Shown here: positions 1-8,585 of the stretch, piece after piece | How the letters are laid out: every line of letters begins with the position of its first letter | How positions within the stretch are numbered: position 1 is the first letter of the stretch | NCBI GenBank assembly: GCA_002686955.1 | Contig: NYZA01000228.1 | Coordinates: 1-22,895, forward strand | DNA: 22,895 nucleotides | Direction: 5' to 3' | Source of the DNA: Gemmatimonadota bacterium | GTDB taxonomy: Bacteria > GCA-2686955 | The notes under the pieces: model-generated | What the model was told of the DNA's origin: nothing | The model's input: only the letters and a program-made list of their open reading frames with translations | Databases searched by the model: none | Position numbers and translations under genes: made by a program

Positions 1-191
1 ATTCCTCCGGTTTCGAGGCTCGCCGATCGACCAGATCTGCGGCACATCTGGGCGCCAAGATGACAAGCTATTCTTGCGCGGACCCTTTGCCCAGTGGGAT
101 TGACGCACCTTGGAATCACATCTCGCGCGCTCAGTTGCGCCTGCTCGCTGATTGTCAGTCAGCTACCGCACGCATCGGGAGAGAGATAGAT

Positions 192-209
192 TTGGTGACC
201 GGTCACCAA
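192..209. promoter_or_regulatory. perfect 18-bp palindrome, candidate antitoxin operator
   Basis: The sequence TTGGTGACC-GGTCACCAA is a perfect palindrome with no spacer. It ends 10 bp before the GTG start of the Phd-like gene. Phd/YefM antitoxins bind palindromes that overlap their own promoters, so an autoregulatory operator is the natural reading. No clear Shine-Dalgarno sequence lies between the palindrome and the start codon. The function is inferred from position and symmetry. Confidence 0.6.
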
Positions 210-219
210 CACTGGTCAT

Positions 220-417
220 GTGAAGACGCTCACAGCGACCGACCTCAAGGTCCGTTGCCTGGCGCTTTTCGACGAGCTTGCCGAGACCGGAGTTGGGCTT
301 CTGATCACGAAGCGAGCACGGCCGGTGGCCCGTGTCTACTCTCCGGCCGCCGGTGAAGAGGATCCTCCCCAATTCACCCTCGCCGACAGCGTGGAGTGCT
401 TGAGCGAAATGATCTAG
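220..417 (+). CDS. Phd/YefM-family antitoxin, toxin partner not present
   Basis: A 65-residue protein starting at GTG. Its N-terminal half matches the Phd/YefM pattern: M-K-T-L-T-A-T-D-L-K, then LALFDELAETG, then LLITKRARPVARVY. In the family this part is the DNA-binding and dimerisation domain, and the C-terminal tail neutralises a toxin such as Doc, YoeB or a PIN RNase. The protein is slightly short for the family (about 75-90 residues) and ends in FTLADSVECLSEMI, where relatives usually continue for about ten residues. The stop codon TAG lies within the CTAG junction of the R1 repeat that follows. No toxin gene follows: the 148 bp after the repeat hold only short, unrecognised open stretches. 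It is either an orphan antitoxin or one whose partner was lost around the time of the repeat insertion. Family assignment is fairly secure. Confidence 0.75.
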   Translation: MKTLTATDLKVRCLALFDELAETGVGLLITKRARPVARVYSPAAGEEDPPQFTLADSVECLSEMI

Positions 418-596
418 CCCGCATTTCTCACCAACTGTCGTCGTGAGGCGGCGCAGATTCGTGCCCTGGCGGTGCTTCGCACCGTTTTGCGCGGAGGCGT
501 GCTGGTTGCACGTCGCACAAAGCGAAACGGGGGGAAGTGCTGCCAGGGTGCGGATATGCGCCGCCACAGCAGAAAGTTGGTGAGATATGCGGGCTA
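415..596 (+). repeat. R1 hairpin element, copy A
   Basis: A near-palindrome of 178 bp (core 417-594) with arms of about 60 bp. The left end reads GCCCGCATTTCTCACCAACT and the right end is its near reverse complement. The non-palindromic centre holds GCGGAGGCGT, a small hairpin CGTGC-tggtt-GCACG (498-512) and GTCGCACAA. The element sits between direct CTAG copies (414-417 and 594-597), so the empty site would be GATCTAGCGCC. Copy A defines the forward orientation. No protein-coding pattern is shared with the other copies. Confidence 0.85.
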
Positions 597-744
597 GCGC
601 CCCAATCCCCGGTCTTCGGGTGGTCACCGGCCCTGTGGACGCCCCTCGCGGGCGCCCGGAGAAATCCGTGCTCGTGACCCGCGATGCGAGGTCGGCCGAG
701 TACGATGTGACGATAGTGGGAGCCTGATAGAGGCGTTGCTCAAA

Positions 745-1290
745 TTAGATCCCGGCGCGCCGCGCAGGTGTCCCCGATTCGATTCCGAGCGCCTTCATTC
801 GACTTCTCAGAGTGGCTTCGGGGATGCACAGTGAGCGGGCCGCCGCCGTCTTTACGCCGCCGTGCATTTCCAGGGCTTGCCGGATGCGGGAGATCTCGTA
901 GCGGCGGACATCGGTCTTGAGCCCTAGGTCGGATAGAGCCATTTTCGACTTGGCCACGTCGGGCCGCTCTCGCATCCAGAGCTCGAGCTCTGATCTGCAC
1001 AGGGAGTGAGGAATCACGCGTCCAAGTGTTCGCGCGGCGAGCCGCTCCACGAAACCGTGCAGCTCTCTGATGTTTCCCGGCCATTGCCAGTTGCTCAGGA
1101 TCTTGATCGACCCGATGTCGAGCACCGGAGTGGCATCGAGGCCGAGTCTCTGTTTCGCACGTTGGAGCGAGACTGTCGTCAGTTCTTCCAGGTCTTCGAG
1201 CCTTTCCCTCAACGGAGGCACATCGATGGTGTGAGGGCGGATCCGCTTGGACTTGCGCCGATTCGCGAGCTCTCGCGATCTCGCGAGCTC
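745..1290 (-). pseudogene. C-terminal remnant of a sigma-54-dependent activator
   Basis: This frame encodes the last part of a bacterial enhancer-binding protein. Visible features are the post-ATPase segment HTIDVPPLRERLEDLEEL, the conserved W-P-G-N-I-R-E-L, and a Fis-type helix-turn-helix tail (ALEMHGGVKTAAARSLCI, then TLRSRMKALGI). The Walker A and B motifs, the GAFTGA loop and any sensor domain are missing. An in-frame TGA at 1291-1293 closes the frame upstream, and an 18-bp tandem duplication (1264-1299) lies at that breakpoint. Without the ATPase core it cannot remodel sigma-54 polymerase. It could at most be a DNA-binding fragment translated from a GTG at 1221, but decay is more likely because the piece upstream on the same strand is also broken. 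Confidence 0.75.
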
Positions 1291-1299
1291 TCACGATGC
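1264..1299. repeat. 18-bp tandem duplication at a deletion junction
   Basis: Two adjacent units, CGCGAGCTCTCGCGATCT and CGCGAGCTCTCACGATGC, differ at three positions. Each contains the palindrome GAGCTC. They sit exactly between the sigma-54 activator remnant and the TPR remnant, which suggests slippage or an illegitimate join there. Confidence 0.7.
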
Positions 1300-1301
1300 G
1301 G

Positions 1302-1898
1302 CTACGGCTTCGCCAGATCAGCGGCGAGCGATCTCCAAAACGCCCCTCGAACCCGATCTTCGACCAGTTGTCGGACCGCCAGAGACCGGGCCGCCTCGAT
1401 ATCTCCATCGGCGCGCAGCGCGAAGGAGTGCAGCAGTTCCAGTCGCCCGCGCGAAAACGGGTCCGCCGGAGTCGCACCGGATTCGAAGGCCGCCGCGATA
1501 TCCTGGATTGCCCTCCCCGGAACTCCCATCCGGAGCCATTCCCACGCCCTGGCCTCGGCAAGGTCCGCGTCATCGACCCGCCCCTCCGCGCTGCCACCGA
1601 GACGCGCGCCGGCGAGCGCTCCGATCGCCGCGGCACCTGTCACGACGGATGATTCGGCCACACGTATTGCTATCTCGCGCGCTTCACGCCATCCTCCGGA
1701 TTCCAGGAGCATCCGTTCCGGGAGCGTCGAAACCGAGATGTGGCCCGGGAAGCGGTCCAGCAGACGGGACATCATGCGCACTGCTTCGTCTTCACGGCCG
1801 ATTCGCCACAGCAGGTCCGCCCGTCTGATTGAGAGATCGGACTCGGAATTGACCGCCTCTATCGCAGACTGCGTAACGAGAGCATCATCAGTTGTCGC
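1302..1898 (-). pseudogene. TPR-like helical fragment, probably from the same broken regulator
   Basis: This open minus-strand frame is bounded by stops at both ends (TGA at 1899-1901 upstream). It encodes helical repeat-like sequence, for example ADLLWRIGREDEAVRMMSRL, then ESGGWREAREIAIRVAES, then ARAWEWLRMGVPGRAIQDIA and ELLHSFALRADGDIEAARSL. The alternating A/L/W pattern resembles TPR arrays. It is out of frame with the sigma-54 remnant downstream. Fusions of kinase, TPR and sigma-54 activator modules exist, so both pieces may derive from one gene that lost its central ATPase. It could also be a duplicated tail of the neighbouring kinase-TPR gene, but I see no strong match to that tail. 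Confidence 0.5.
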
Positions 1899-1932
1899 TC
1901 AAGGATCCCCCAGCAGTGCGGCCTGCCCCCTC

Positions 1933-2060
1933 CTACGGCAAGGAACGAACCGGCCCTCCGGATTCCACCCCCCGCGCCGCGGTTTCAAAGTAGCCGTTGT
2001 CGTCTTTGTCGTCCTCCCATGTCACGACGAAGTTTCCAATGAACAACATGATGCGATATG
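1933..2060 (-). pseudogene. fragment of a secreted W-E-D-D repeat protein
   Basis: The minus strand encodes GNFVVTWEDDKDDNGYFETA followed by ARGVESGG. This resembles one unit of the repeats (G-N-F-V-V-x-W-E-D-D-x-D-x-N-G-Y-Y-x-I-x-A-R-G) seen in many secreted proteins of environmental bacteria. Only one unit is present and no signal peptide leads into it. The frame does open at an ATG overlapping the kinase stop codon (2125-2127), giving a 64-residue ORF, but the first 27 residues look unstructured. I read it as a remnant. Confidence 0.4.
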
Positions 2061-2123
2061 CACGCGGCATAGTAGATCTCCGAGTACCTTGATGATCCGT
2101 ACGGGAGCATAACCCTAATGGAG

Positions 2124-5100
2124 TCATGGTCTTCCTTCGGATCGAACACCGGCGACCAATCGCCGCAGCTCTCCAACCTCACGCAGCGAGGCGAAGCTCG
2201 AGCGGTACGAACCCGAAGCGGGCAGACGCTCCACCTGGGCTTCGAAGATCTGGGCGGCCCGGATTGCGAACTCGCGAGCGGCTCCGAGGTCGAGAAGCTC
2301 CACGCAGGCGGTACCCGCCAGCACGGCGCCGGTCCACACCAGCCGCTGGGAGTCGATCCGGTCCGCGGTGTCGACCGCCCGCTTCGCGAGAGCGCGTGCG
2401 ATCGCGGGCTTGCCGGCTTCCAGATGCGTGCGCGCCTCCGCCAAGTCGGCGCGGGTCTCGATGTAGCGATCACCGGCGGATTGCGCCAAGCGCCTCGATT
2501 CCGCGAGCAGGTTGGCGGCGGACCGATCGGAGCCCCGAGGATCGGTGAGCGCCGCACGACTCAGCGCCAACTCGGCGGCCAACGCCGGAGAGCCCCGGGC
2601 GCATTCGGCGAGATCCTGTCGCTCGCAGAAGCGCAATCGCTCTCTTGCCTCTCCGGTGCGACCCAGCCGGGTCAAAGCCTCCGCCCAATGAAGAGCGGTC
2701 TCGATCATCGCGGGGCGCTCCCCCGTCTCCGTCGCCTGGCGCGCGGCCGACTCGAGCAGAAGGAGGGCATCTCGAAAATCCCCGAGAGCCAGACTGCACT
2801 GCCCGGCAACGGCGCCGACCTGTGATCGCTCCCCCACATCACCCCGACGCATCCGGTCGAGTCTACGCGCCTCGGTGAGGGCGCCGATCGCTTCCGTCCA
2901 TCCTCCGCAGCGGATCTCCAGTCGGATCCGTTCGAGGAGACAGGCCACGCGGGCGCTCGGGCCATGCTCCTCGGCCGCCGCCCGGAGCGCCGTGTCGAGT
3001 GCACTTCTCGCCTCGGTGCTCCGACCCAGCCGTCCCAGAATCCGAGCCCGCTCCCCCTGAGTCTGAGCAATCGCGCCCGTCAGAGCGGCCTTCTCGGCAA
3101 GCGCCGCGGCCTCGTCGGCGATGCCGAGCGCTTTCGCCTGGTCCCCCGTCGCTCCCACGATCGCCGCCTGCAGAGCGAGCGCCGTGGCCAGTGCATCGAC
3201 CCGATTCTGCTCCCGAAAGAGATCGACCGCCCCCTTGGCGTGGTCGCGCGCCGAGGGCCAGGCTCCAGCATGAAAGGCAACCTCCCCGAGCCCCAGCGTG
3301 CAGACCGCGCGGCCGTCGGCATGCCCGATCGATTCCGCCAACCCCAACCCCTCCGCGTACGTCCTCTCGGCTTCGTCGAGCCGTCCCGCCCGGCGACTCT
3401 GCTCTCCCAGCGCCGCCAGTACCGGAACCTCCATCGAGCGAACGCCCTCGGAGCGTGAAATGTCGAGCGCACGATTCAATGCGCTCCGCGCCGCGCTCAG
3501 ATCGTCGCGCTGCAAATGCACATAGCCGAGTGAGCAAAATGTGTTGCAGACTTGCAGAACCTGTCGCTGCGCTCCGAAGGCGGCCTCCGCCTCTTCCAGC
3601 GCGCGCCTGGCCCCCTCCAGATCCTGCGTGACGGAAAGGGCGGCGCCGAGCTCCGCCAGGGCGTGCATCCGCCCCTTAGCGATCTCCCGCTCTTCGCAGA
3701 TTCGAAGCGACTCCCGAATCAGGGGCAACGCCTCGTGCACTTCGCCGCGAAAACGATGGAATCGCGCCAACGAGCGGAGCGACGACGCCGTGATCTCCGG
3801 GTGCTCACGGATGCGCCGACTTTCTTCGATCGCACGCTCCAGGTGAACGCGCGCCTCTTCCATCGCGCCCCCTCGCATCAAGAGCTCGCCCAGAAGTCGC
3901 CGGGCCTCGGCCAAGGAGTAGCTCTGCTCCGATGTGGAGAGCAGCGCCACGGCCTCCTCGAGGTGGGCGCGCGCCGCCTCATTCTCCGCCCTCTGCATGC
4001 ACACGTGGGCCAGAAAGAGCAACGCTTTTCCGTGAAATTCCGTCGCTCCCTCGCGCCCCGCACGCTCGACGATTCCCACCGCCCGCGCCTCGGCCTCGTC
4101 CACGTGTCCCGTTTCGAACTCGAAGCGACACAAATCGATCAGCTCCGCGAGCGCCAATTCGCCCAGCTTCGCCGCCTCTCGATAGAGCCCGATCGCCTCC
4201 ACGAATCCCCAGCGCGCCGCCGCCTCTTCCGCGGCGCGGATCAGATGGGGCACCGCCTCCTCATCGCGACCCCCATCTCTGAGGTGGCGGCCGAGGGGAG
4301 CCGGCTGGCCCTCGCCGTGCAGAGATCTAGTGGCTTCGGCCAAGCGGCGGTGAAGTCGGCGCCGTCGCGCTTCCGAGATTGTCCGCGCGATCTCAGCGCG
4401 GAGTAGGGCGTGACGAAAGCGGAATCCGTCCCCCTCTTCGACCAAGATCCGGCGGCGAAGCAACCCGTCGAGAAGATCGAGCAGCGGGTCTTCGTCGAGA
4501 CCTGTCGCGGCCAGAAGCAGATCGAACGAGGGATGCGCGTAGGCGAGTGCGATCGCGCGAACCGCGAGAAGCTCATCCTCTCCCAGATCCCCCAGGCGCG
4601 CCGCCAACACGCTCGACAGCGTCCGGGGCACCGCATCCGGATCGAGCTGATCGGCAACCTCCAGCTCGCCCGACGCCGGATCCTCGCGAAGAGTGCGGTC
4701 GAGAAGAAGCCCGCGGATCAGCTCCTCGGCGAAGAAAGGGTTGCCACCGGAAACCTCGGCGACATGATTCGTCAGCTCCTCACTCGCCGCACCCTTCCCC
4801 ACGAGCGACTCTAGCATCCCCCGGAGCGACTCCCGGTCGAGAGGACGGAGTGGAATCGAGAGCAGATCGGGTCGCGATCGAAGCGCGTCGATCCCCGTCG
4901 AAATGCGATCTGAGTCGCGCAGCTCATGAGACCGCAATGTCGCGACCACCAAGAGCGAAAAGGCCCCTTTTCCCTCCCCGCCCGCGAGCGACAGAAGCTC
5001 ATCGAGCAGCGCGACGGTGCCTTCATCGGCCCAGTGGAGATCTTCGAGCTCGACCACGAGCCGGCGGCGGCGGCCGAGCTCCATCAGAAAAGAGGCGATC

Positions 5101-6437
5101 GATCGGGTCAGGGCGCGTTGAGCCTCGCGGGCGTGCAGGTCGGGCGTGGGGGGAAGGTCTTCGAAGCCCGGCAGGCCGAGCAGCTCCGGCGCCAGAGGAG
5201 CGAGCAGGCGACCCTGATCCCCCAGGAGGGCGCGCCTCTCCTCTTCCCCCATACGGCCGAGCAGCTTCTCGGCTCCCCGAAGCACCGCCGAAACCCCTTC
5301 GTAGGAAAGCCTGCTCTCTTGCCGGTGTACACCCCGCAAGGTGCGGAAACCCTCCCATCGAGCCATCTCCGAGAGCTCCGACGCCAACCGCGATTTCCCG
5401 AGTCCCGCCTCTCCCTCGATCAGCACGACCCCGCCGCGGCCCTCCCTCGCGCGCGCCAGCGCCGCCGCGATCCCCTCCACCTCACGCGCGCGTCCCGAGA
5501 GCACCGACCGGAAGGCGAACTCGGCCGGTTTCTCCAGCATCGCCGCGCCCCGCCAGGGCCCCACCGGCACGTCGGGCGCACTGCTCCCCAGCTCTTCCGC
5601 CACCCCGGCCAGAGCACGAAAGACCGCCTGTCCGGTCGGCGGACGCTCCGCCGGGGTCTTCCCCAAGAGGCGACCCAAGAGCTCGGCCAACGAGGACGGC
5701 GCCCACGCCGCGCCGCATTCCCGAAGATCGGGCGGACTCATCGCTAAATGCGCTTGCAGCAGAGCGGCGAGACTCTCCTGCGGAAAAGGCAGCCGCCCGC
5801 AGAGAGCCTCGAAGAGCATCACGCCGGCCGCATAGAGATCGGCGCGCGAATCGAGGTTCTTCTCGGCATTGATCTGCTCCGGCGCCATATAGGCCACCGT
5901 ACCGACCAGCAGGCCGCTGCGCGTCAGCCCCTGCGCCTCGGCGTGGTCCCGCGCCAGCCCGAAATCGGTCAGCTTGACCACCCCATCGCCGGTGACCAGC
6001 ACATTGCCCGGCTTGAGGTCTCGGTGAACGATCCCCTGCCCGTGCACATAGTCGAGCGCCGCGAAGATCTGTAGGAATGCCCGCAGAACCGACGCGCGCC
6101 GCGGCTCACCAGGGGGCTGATCCTCGAGCCAGGCGTGTAGATCGCATCCGCCGACCGCCTCCATCGCAAAATAGAGTCGGCCTTCGTCGTTTCCCATGTC
6201 GTATGCGCGGACGACATTCGGGTGCTCCAGCCGCGCCAGCGCCCGGAACTCACGCTTGAAGCGCATGAACTCTTCGCGCCCGATCGACCGATCGGAGCGA
6301 ATGACCTTCAGCGCGACCTCGTCCGGCCCGAGCCCGCCGCCCGACGCCCGGTACACCACCCCCATCTCGCCCCGACCGAATTCACCCCTGATTCGGTGGG
6401 GACCGATCTCTCTCGGACGTGCTGCTTTAGCGGACAA
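2124..6437 (-). CDS. Ser/Thr protein kinase fused to AAA ATPase and TPR array
   Basis: A 1437-residue cytoplasmic signalling protein, numbered from a TTG at 6437. Residues about 15-290 form a PknB-type kinase: glycine loop GRGEMG, catalytic Lys in VALKV (about 44), HRDLKPGN (138-145), DFG (158-160) and APE (185-187). A regulatory ATPase follows, with Walker A GEAGLGKS (342-349) and Walker B VVELEDLHWAD (about 461-471), as in large LuxR/STAND-like predicted ATPases. From about 720 onward there are many TPR-like helical repeats. All kinase and P-loop residues checked are present, so the protein should be active. The frame can be extended to an ATG at 6623, but that start overlaps the preceding gene by 76 bp and adds a low-complexity Gly/Arg stretch. 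No good Shine-Dalgarno sequence supports either start. Its substrate is unknown. Confidence 0.9.
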   Translation of the reverse strand: MSAKAARPREIGPHRIRGEFGRGEMGVVYRASGGGLGPDEVALKVIRSDRSIGREEFMRFKREFRALARLEHPNVVRAYDMGNDEGRLYFAMEAVGGCDLHAWLEDQPPGEPRRASVLRAFLQIFAALDYVHGQGIVHRDLKPGNVLVTGDGVVKLTDFGLARDHAEAQGLTRSGLLVGTVAYMAPEQINAEKNLDSRADLYAAGVMLFEALCGRLPFPQESLAALLQAHLAMSPPDLRECGAAWAPSSLAELLGRLLGKTPAERPPTGQAVFRALAGVAEELGSSAPDVPVGPWRGAAMLEKPAEFAFRSVLSGRAREVEGIAAALARAREGRGGVVLIEGEAGLGKSRLASELSEMARWEGFRTLRGVHRQESRLSYEGVSAVLRGAEKLLGRMGEEERRALLGDQGRLLAPLAPELLGLPGFEDLPPTPDLHAREAQRALTRSIASFLMELGRRRRLVVELEDLHWADEGTVALLDELLSLAGGEGKGAFSLLVVATLRSHELRDSDRISTGIDALRSRPDLLSIPLRPLDRESLRGMLESLVGKGAASEELTNHVAEVSGGNPFFAEELIRGLLLDRTLREDPASGELEVADQLDPDAVPRTLSSVLAARLGDLGEDELLAVRAIALAYAHPSFDLLLAATGLDEDPLLDLLDGLLRRRILVEEGDGFRFRHALLRAEIARTISEARRRRLHRRLAEATRSLHGEGQPAPLGRHLRDGGRDEEAVPHLIRAAEEAAARWGFVEAIGLYREAAKLGELALAELIDLCRFEFETGHVDEAEARAVGIVERAGREGATEFHGKALLFLAHVCMQRAENEAARAHLEEAVALLSTSEQSYSLAEARRLLGELLMRGGAMEEARVHLERAIEESRRIREHPEITASSLRSLARFHRFRGEVHEALPLIRESLRICEEREIAKGRMHALAELGAALSVTQDLEGARRALEEAEAAFGAQRQVLQVCNTFCSLGYVHLQRDDLSAARSALNRALDISRSEGVRSMEVPVLAALGEQSRRAGRLDEAERTYAEGLGLAESIGHADGRAVCTLGLGEVAFHAGAWPSARDHAKGAVDLFREQNRVDALATALALQAAIVGATGDQAKALGIADEAAALAEKAALTGAIAQTQGERARILGRLGRSTEARSALDTALRAAAEEHGPSARVACLLERIRLEIRCGGWTEAIGALTEARRLDRMRRGDVGERSQVGAVAGQCSLALGDFRDALLLLESAARQATETGERPAMIETALHWAEALTRLGRTGEARERLRFCERQDLAECARGSPALAAELALSRAALTDPRGSDRSAANLLAESRRLAQSAGDRYIETRADLAEARTHLEAGKPAIARALAKRAVDTADRIDSQRLVWTGAVLAGTACVELLDLGAAREFAIRAAQIFEAQVERLPASGSYRSSFASLREVGELRRLVAGVRSEGRP

Positions 6438-6547
6438 GGAGCGGCCTGTTGGTTGGGGATCGACTCGCGCGGAAATGCCAATCCTAGCCGATCGACCGCC
6501 CCGTCCGTCCCCGGAGCCAGCCCCGTCCCGTGCCCATTTTGTTGCCT

Positions 6548-7879
6548 CTACTCCGTCGCCACCACGCCGATCCCCGGCGCCCAGATGATCCACTGGCCCC
6601 AATCCGGAATCTCGAGCTCCCAATCACCATTCAAGTCGGTCAGCTCGGGACCGACTACCTGGATCGGGATCGTATCGATCCGCACGGCATAGACACTGAT
6701 CTCTTCCATCGCGACACCATTTACTTCGATCGCTCCGTCGGCGACCATCACTCCCTCATCGCCGACTTCCGCGCTCCGAACATTCACTATATTCGGAATC
6801 TCGAGGCTGTAGACACCCGGCAGCACATCGTCGAACGCGAAGATCCCGGCCGAATCGGTGCGGTCACGATAGGTGCAACCGACCGTTCCATCCGCCAAGA
6901 GCACCGGTCGGTTCACGAAGGGCTCACCGTCCACAAAAACATCGCCACCGACCACTCCGGCACCCGAGAGCCCGTACGTGAAAGCGTTGTAGAGAAGCTG
7001 CGGGTCGCTACGCTGCAGCGGAAGCCCCGGCGTGTACTCGTGGGGAGAGGAGAAGTAGATGCCGACTCCCTCGCCCCGCTCGACAAAGACCTCGACGCTG
7101 TTCGAATCGGGCTCGCCCATGGCGACGATTCGCCCATCCAGCATCAGATCGTCGCTCCATGCCCGCGAAGACTCCCGTTCCGCCCGCAGTTTCTTCGTTA
7201 CGCCGAATGGCGTTCCGATCGGCAAACTGTCGGCGAGCTCCGGCGGCACATTTGCATCGAACGACATCAAAACGGTCGCATCGTGGACTTGATCGAAGAT
7301 CCGATTCGACGTATCGATTCCGAAGATCGGCCCCAAATGGCGATTGTCGCTACCACGCGATCCTCCAAGAACGAGGCCAGTGCCGACGATTGTCGTCCCC
7401 TCACGCATCTGCATCGTCTCTAGCGCGATCATCTCACGGGGCGAGAACTCCTGATCGGTCCAGACCGGTGACGCGATCCAGATCGCATGCGGGTCCGCCG
7501 CGCGCAGATCCGCCAAGGTGAACGACGCCACCCTCTCCAGACGCCGATCAAAAACCAAGGGCAGATCGCCAAAGGTCCGCCACTCCGTCGTGAGCTCATC
7601 GATCCAATTCGTCGTAGCTGTGTCGACAATCGAAGACTTCACGACGACCACGCGAACCGTGTCGACGGACTCTTGCGGTTGCGGCCGTGTCGCCGCCAGT
7701 CTCATCGCGATCTGCGTCGCGGCATCGCGGCCGAAGATGCGCAACGCGGCGCGGGACCGTGCTTCGATCGGAACATTGTTCGAGCCGATCGCTGATGTGC
7801 GGCTGGTCACCGTCATCCCTACCAGAACCGCCAGCGCGGCGGCCGAGATGGCGGCATTCATGCGATTCGACTCTTTCAT
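6548..7879 (-). CDS. secreted protein: amidotransferase-like (ThuA-type) domain plus carboxypeptidase-regulatory-like domain
   Basis: A 443-residue protein with a signal peptide (residues 1-30, hydrophobic core AAISAAALAVLVGM). The start is supported by GGAGG seven bases before the ATG. Residues about 72-175 resemble class-I-glutamine-amidotransferase/ThuA-like folds: VDTVRVVVVKS, then DLRAADPHAIWIASPVW, an acidic helix starting REMIALE, and GTTIVGTGLVLGG. I cannot identify a catalytic Cys-His-Glu set, so binding rather than catalysis is possible. Residues about 308-365 (GDVFVDGEPFVNRPVLLADG, then TDSAGIFAFDDVLPGVYSLE) match a carboxypeptidase-regulatory or prealbumin-like beta-sandwich. The tail ends in a Trp-rich segment with no recognised sorting signal. 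It lies just upstream of the kinase on the same strand and downstream of a truncated paralogue. Precise function is unknown. Confidence 0.75.
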   Translation of the reverse strand: MKESNRMNAAISAAALAVLVGMTVTSRTSAIGSNNVPIEARSRAALRIFGRDAATQIAMRLAATRPQPQESVDTVRVVVVKSSIVDTATTNWIDELTTEWRTFGDLPLVFDRRLERVASFTLADLRAADPHAIWIASPVWTDQEFSPREMIALETMQMREGTTIVGTGLVLGGSRGSDNRHLGPIFGIDTSNRIFDQVHDATVLMSFDANVPPELADSLPIGTPFGVTKKLRAERESSRAWSDDLMLDGRIVAMGEPDSNSVEVFVERGEGVGIYFSSPHEYTPGLPLQRSDPQLLYNAFTYGLSGAGVVGGDVFVDGEPFVNRPVLLADGTVGCTYRDRTDSAGIFAFDDVLPGVYSLEIPNIVNVRSAEVGDEGVMVADGAIEVNGVAMEEISVYAVRIDTIPIQVVGPELTDLNGDWELEIPDWGQWIIWAPGIGVVATE

Positions 7880-8030
7880 TGGGCCTCCAAACGGTCAGGT
7901 TTCAACGGCCGAGGATAATCGACATTTGAACCGTTCTCAATCAAAGCGCCTGCCCAGGATCCGTCACCCAATAAGCGCTTCGCCATGCGCCTCTTGGCCC
8001 TATCCTTAGCCACTCGCACCGATTTGATGC

Positions 8031-8585
8031 TCAACGTAGCACCACCACACCTGTGCTCAAATCGGCCCCAGTCCCACCTAACACGAGCCCGGTTTCGAGC
8101 ACCGTCCCACCCTTGGGCTGGAACTTCTCGAGGTCGGCGATCTCGCTCGCGACGAGCGCCTGCTTGGCCCCCACCGCCGACGCCAACCAGACCACATCGG
8201 CCTTCGCTTTCGTCAGATCGTCGTATGTGATCGTCTTCAGCCAGTTCAGCTCGGTGCTAACACTCACCGGCAGCTCGCCGAAGTCGTTCCAGTGCTCGTT
8301 CAGATCGCAGATCCGCGACGAGGGGGTCAGCCGCGACTTCACCACGCCCACGCGCACCGTATCGACTGCGCTCAGCCCCTCGGGACGATCGAGCCCCGCC
8401 AGCCGCGCCACCATCTCGATCATCGCATCGCTCGCCAGATCGCGAAGGGCGGCGGCCGAGGGCGGCGATGAGGGCACCTCGCGCCGTGCCGCCGGCTTGG
8501 CGCTCGAAGCTGTTGCGCCCAGCACGCAAAGCGCGCCCGCGATCGAAAGATGAATTGCTCGGACTCTTGCGGCGCTGTTTCTCAT
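8031..8585 (-). CDS. truncated paralogue of the adjacent amidotransferase-like protein
   Basis: A 184-residue product from an ATG at 8585, supported by GGGAG seven bases upstream, with a signal peptide (AIHLSIAGALCVLGATASSA). It parallels the neighbour segment by segment: ALRDLASDAMIEMVARLAGL, VDTVRVGVVKS, DFGELPVSVSTELNWLKTIT, KADVVWLASAV, EIADLEKFQPKGGTVLETG and LVLGG. It stops about 14 residues after LVLGG, where the neighbour continues for another 270 residues, so the second half, including the beta-sandwich domain, is missing. This looks like a tandem duplicate that lost its 3' part. The remaining fold may be nearly complete, so it could still be expressed. The 151 bp between the two genes show no further coding remnant. 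Confidence 0.65.
   Translation of the reverse strand: MRNSAARVRAIHLSIAGALCVLGATASSAKPAARREVPSSPPSAAALRDLASDAMIEMVARLAGLDRPEGLSAVDTVRVGVVKSRLTPSSRICDLNEHWNDFGELPVSVSTELNWLKTITYDDLTKAKADVVWLASAVGAKQALVASEIADLEKFQPKGGTVLETGLVLGGTGADLSTGVVVLR

Noticed and set aside
417-594. R1 as an integron attC site
   Set aside because: No GTTRRRY/RYYYAAC core boxes are present, the elements do not form a cassette array, and copy C is inserted inside a gene with a target duplication.
163-627. Minus-strand ORF across R1 copy A, with similar peptides across copy B
   Set aside because: The shared peptide sequence follows from DNA identity in the repeat. Copies C and D do not keep the frame, and no start with a ribosome binding site is present.
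598-744. Possible toxin remnant after R1 copy A (frame from 620 ending at 728)
   Set aside because: About 35 codons without a start signal and without similarity to PIN, Doc or RelE toxins that I can recognise.
4379-5872. Long forward-strand ORF opposite the kinase gene
   Set aside because: It is a low-complexity Arg/Pro/Ala-rich antisense shadow of GC-rich coding sequence, and the opposite frame encodes clear kinase and ATPase motifs.
6438-6623. ATG at 6623 as the start of the kinase gene
   Set aside because: It would overlap the upstream gene by 76 bp and add a Gly/Arg/Asp-rich tract with no domain; the TTG at 6437 sits just before the kinase fold. Neither start has a good Shine-Dalgarno sequence, so this stays uncertain.
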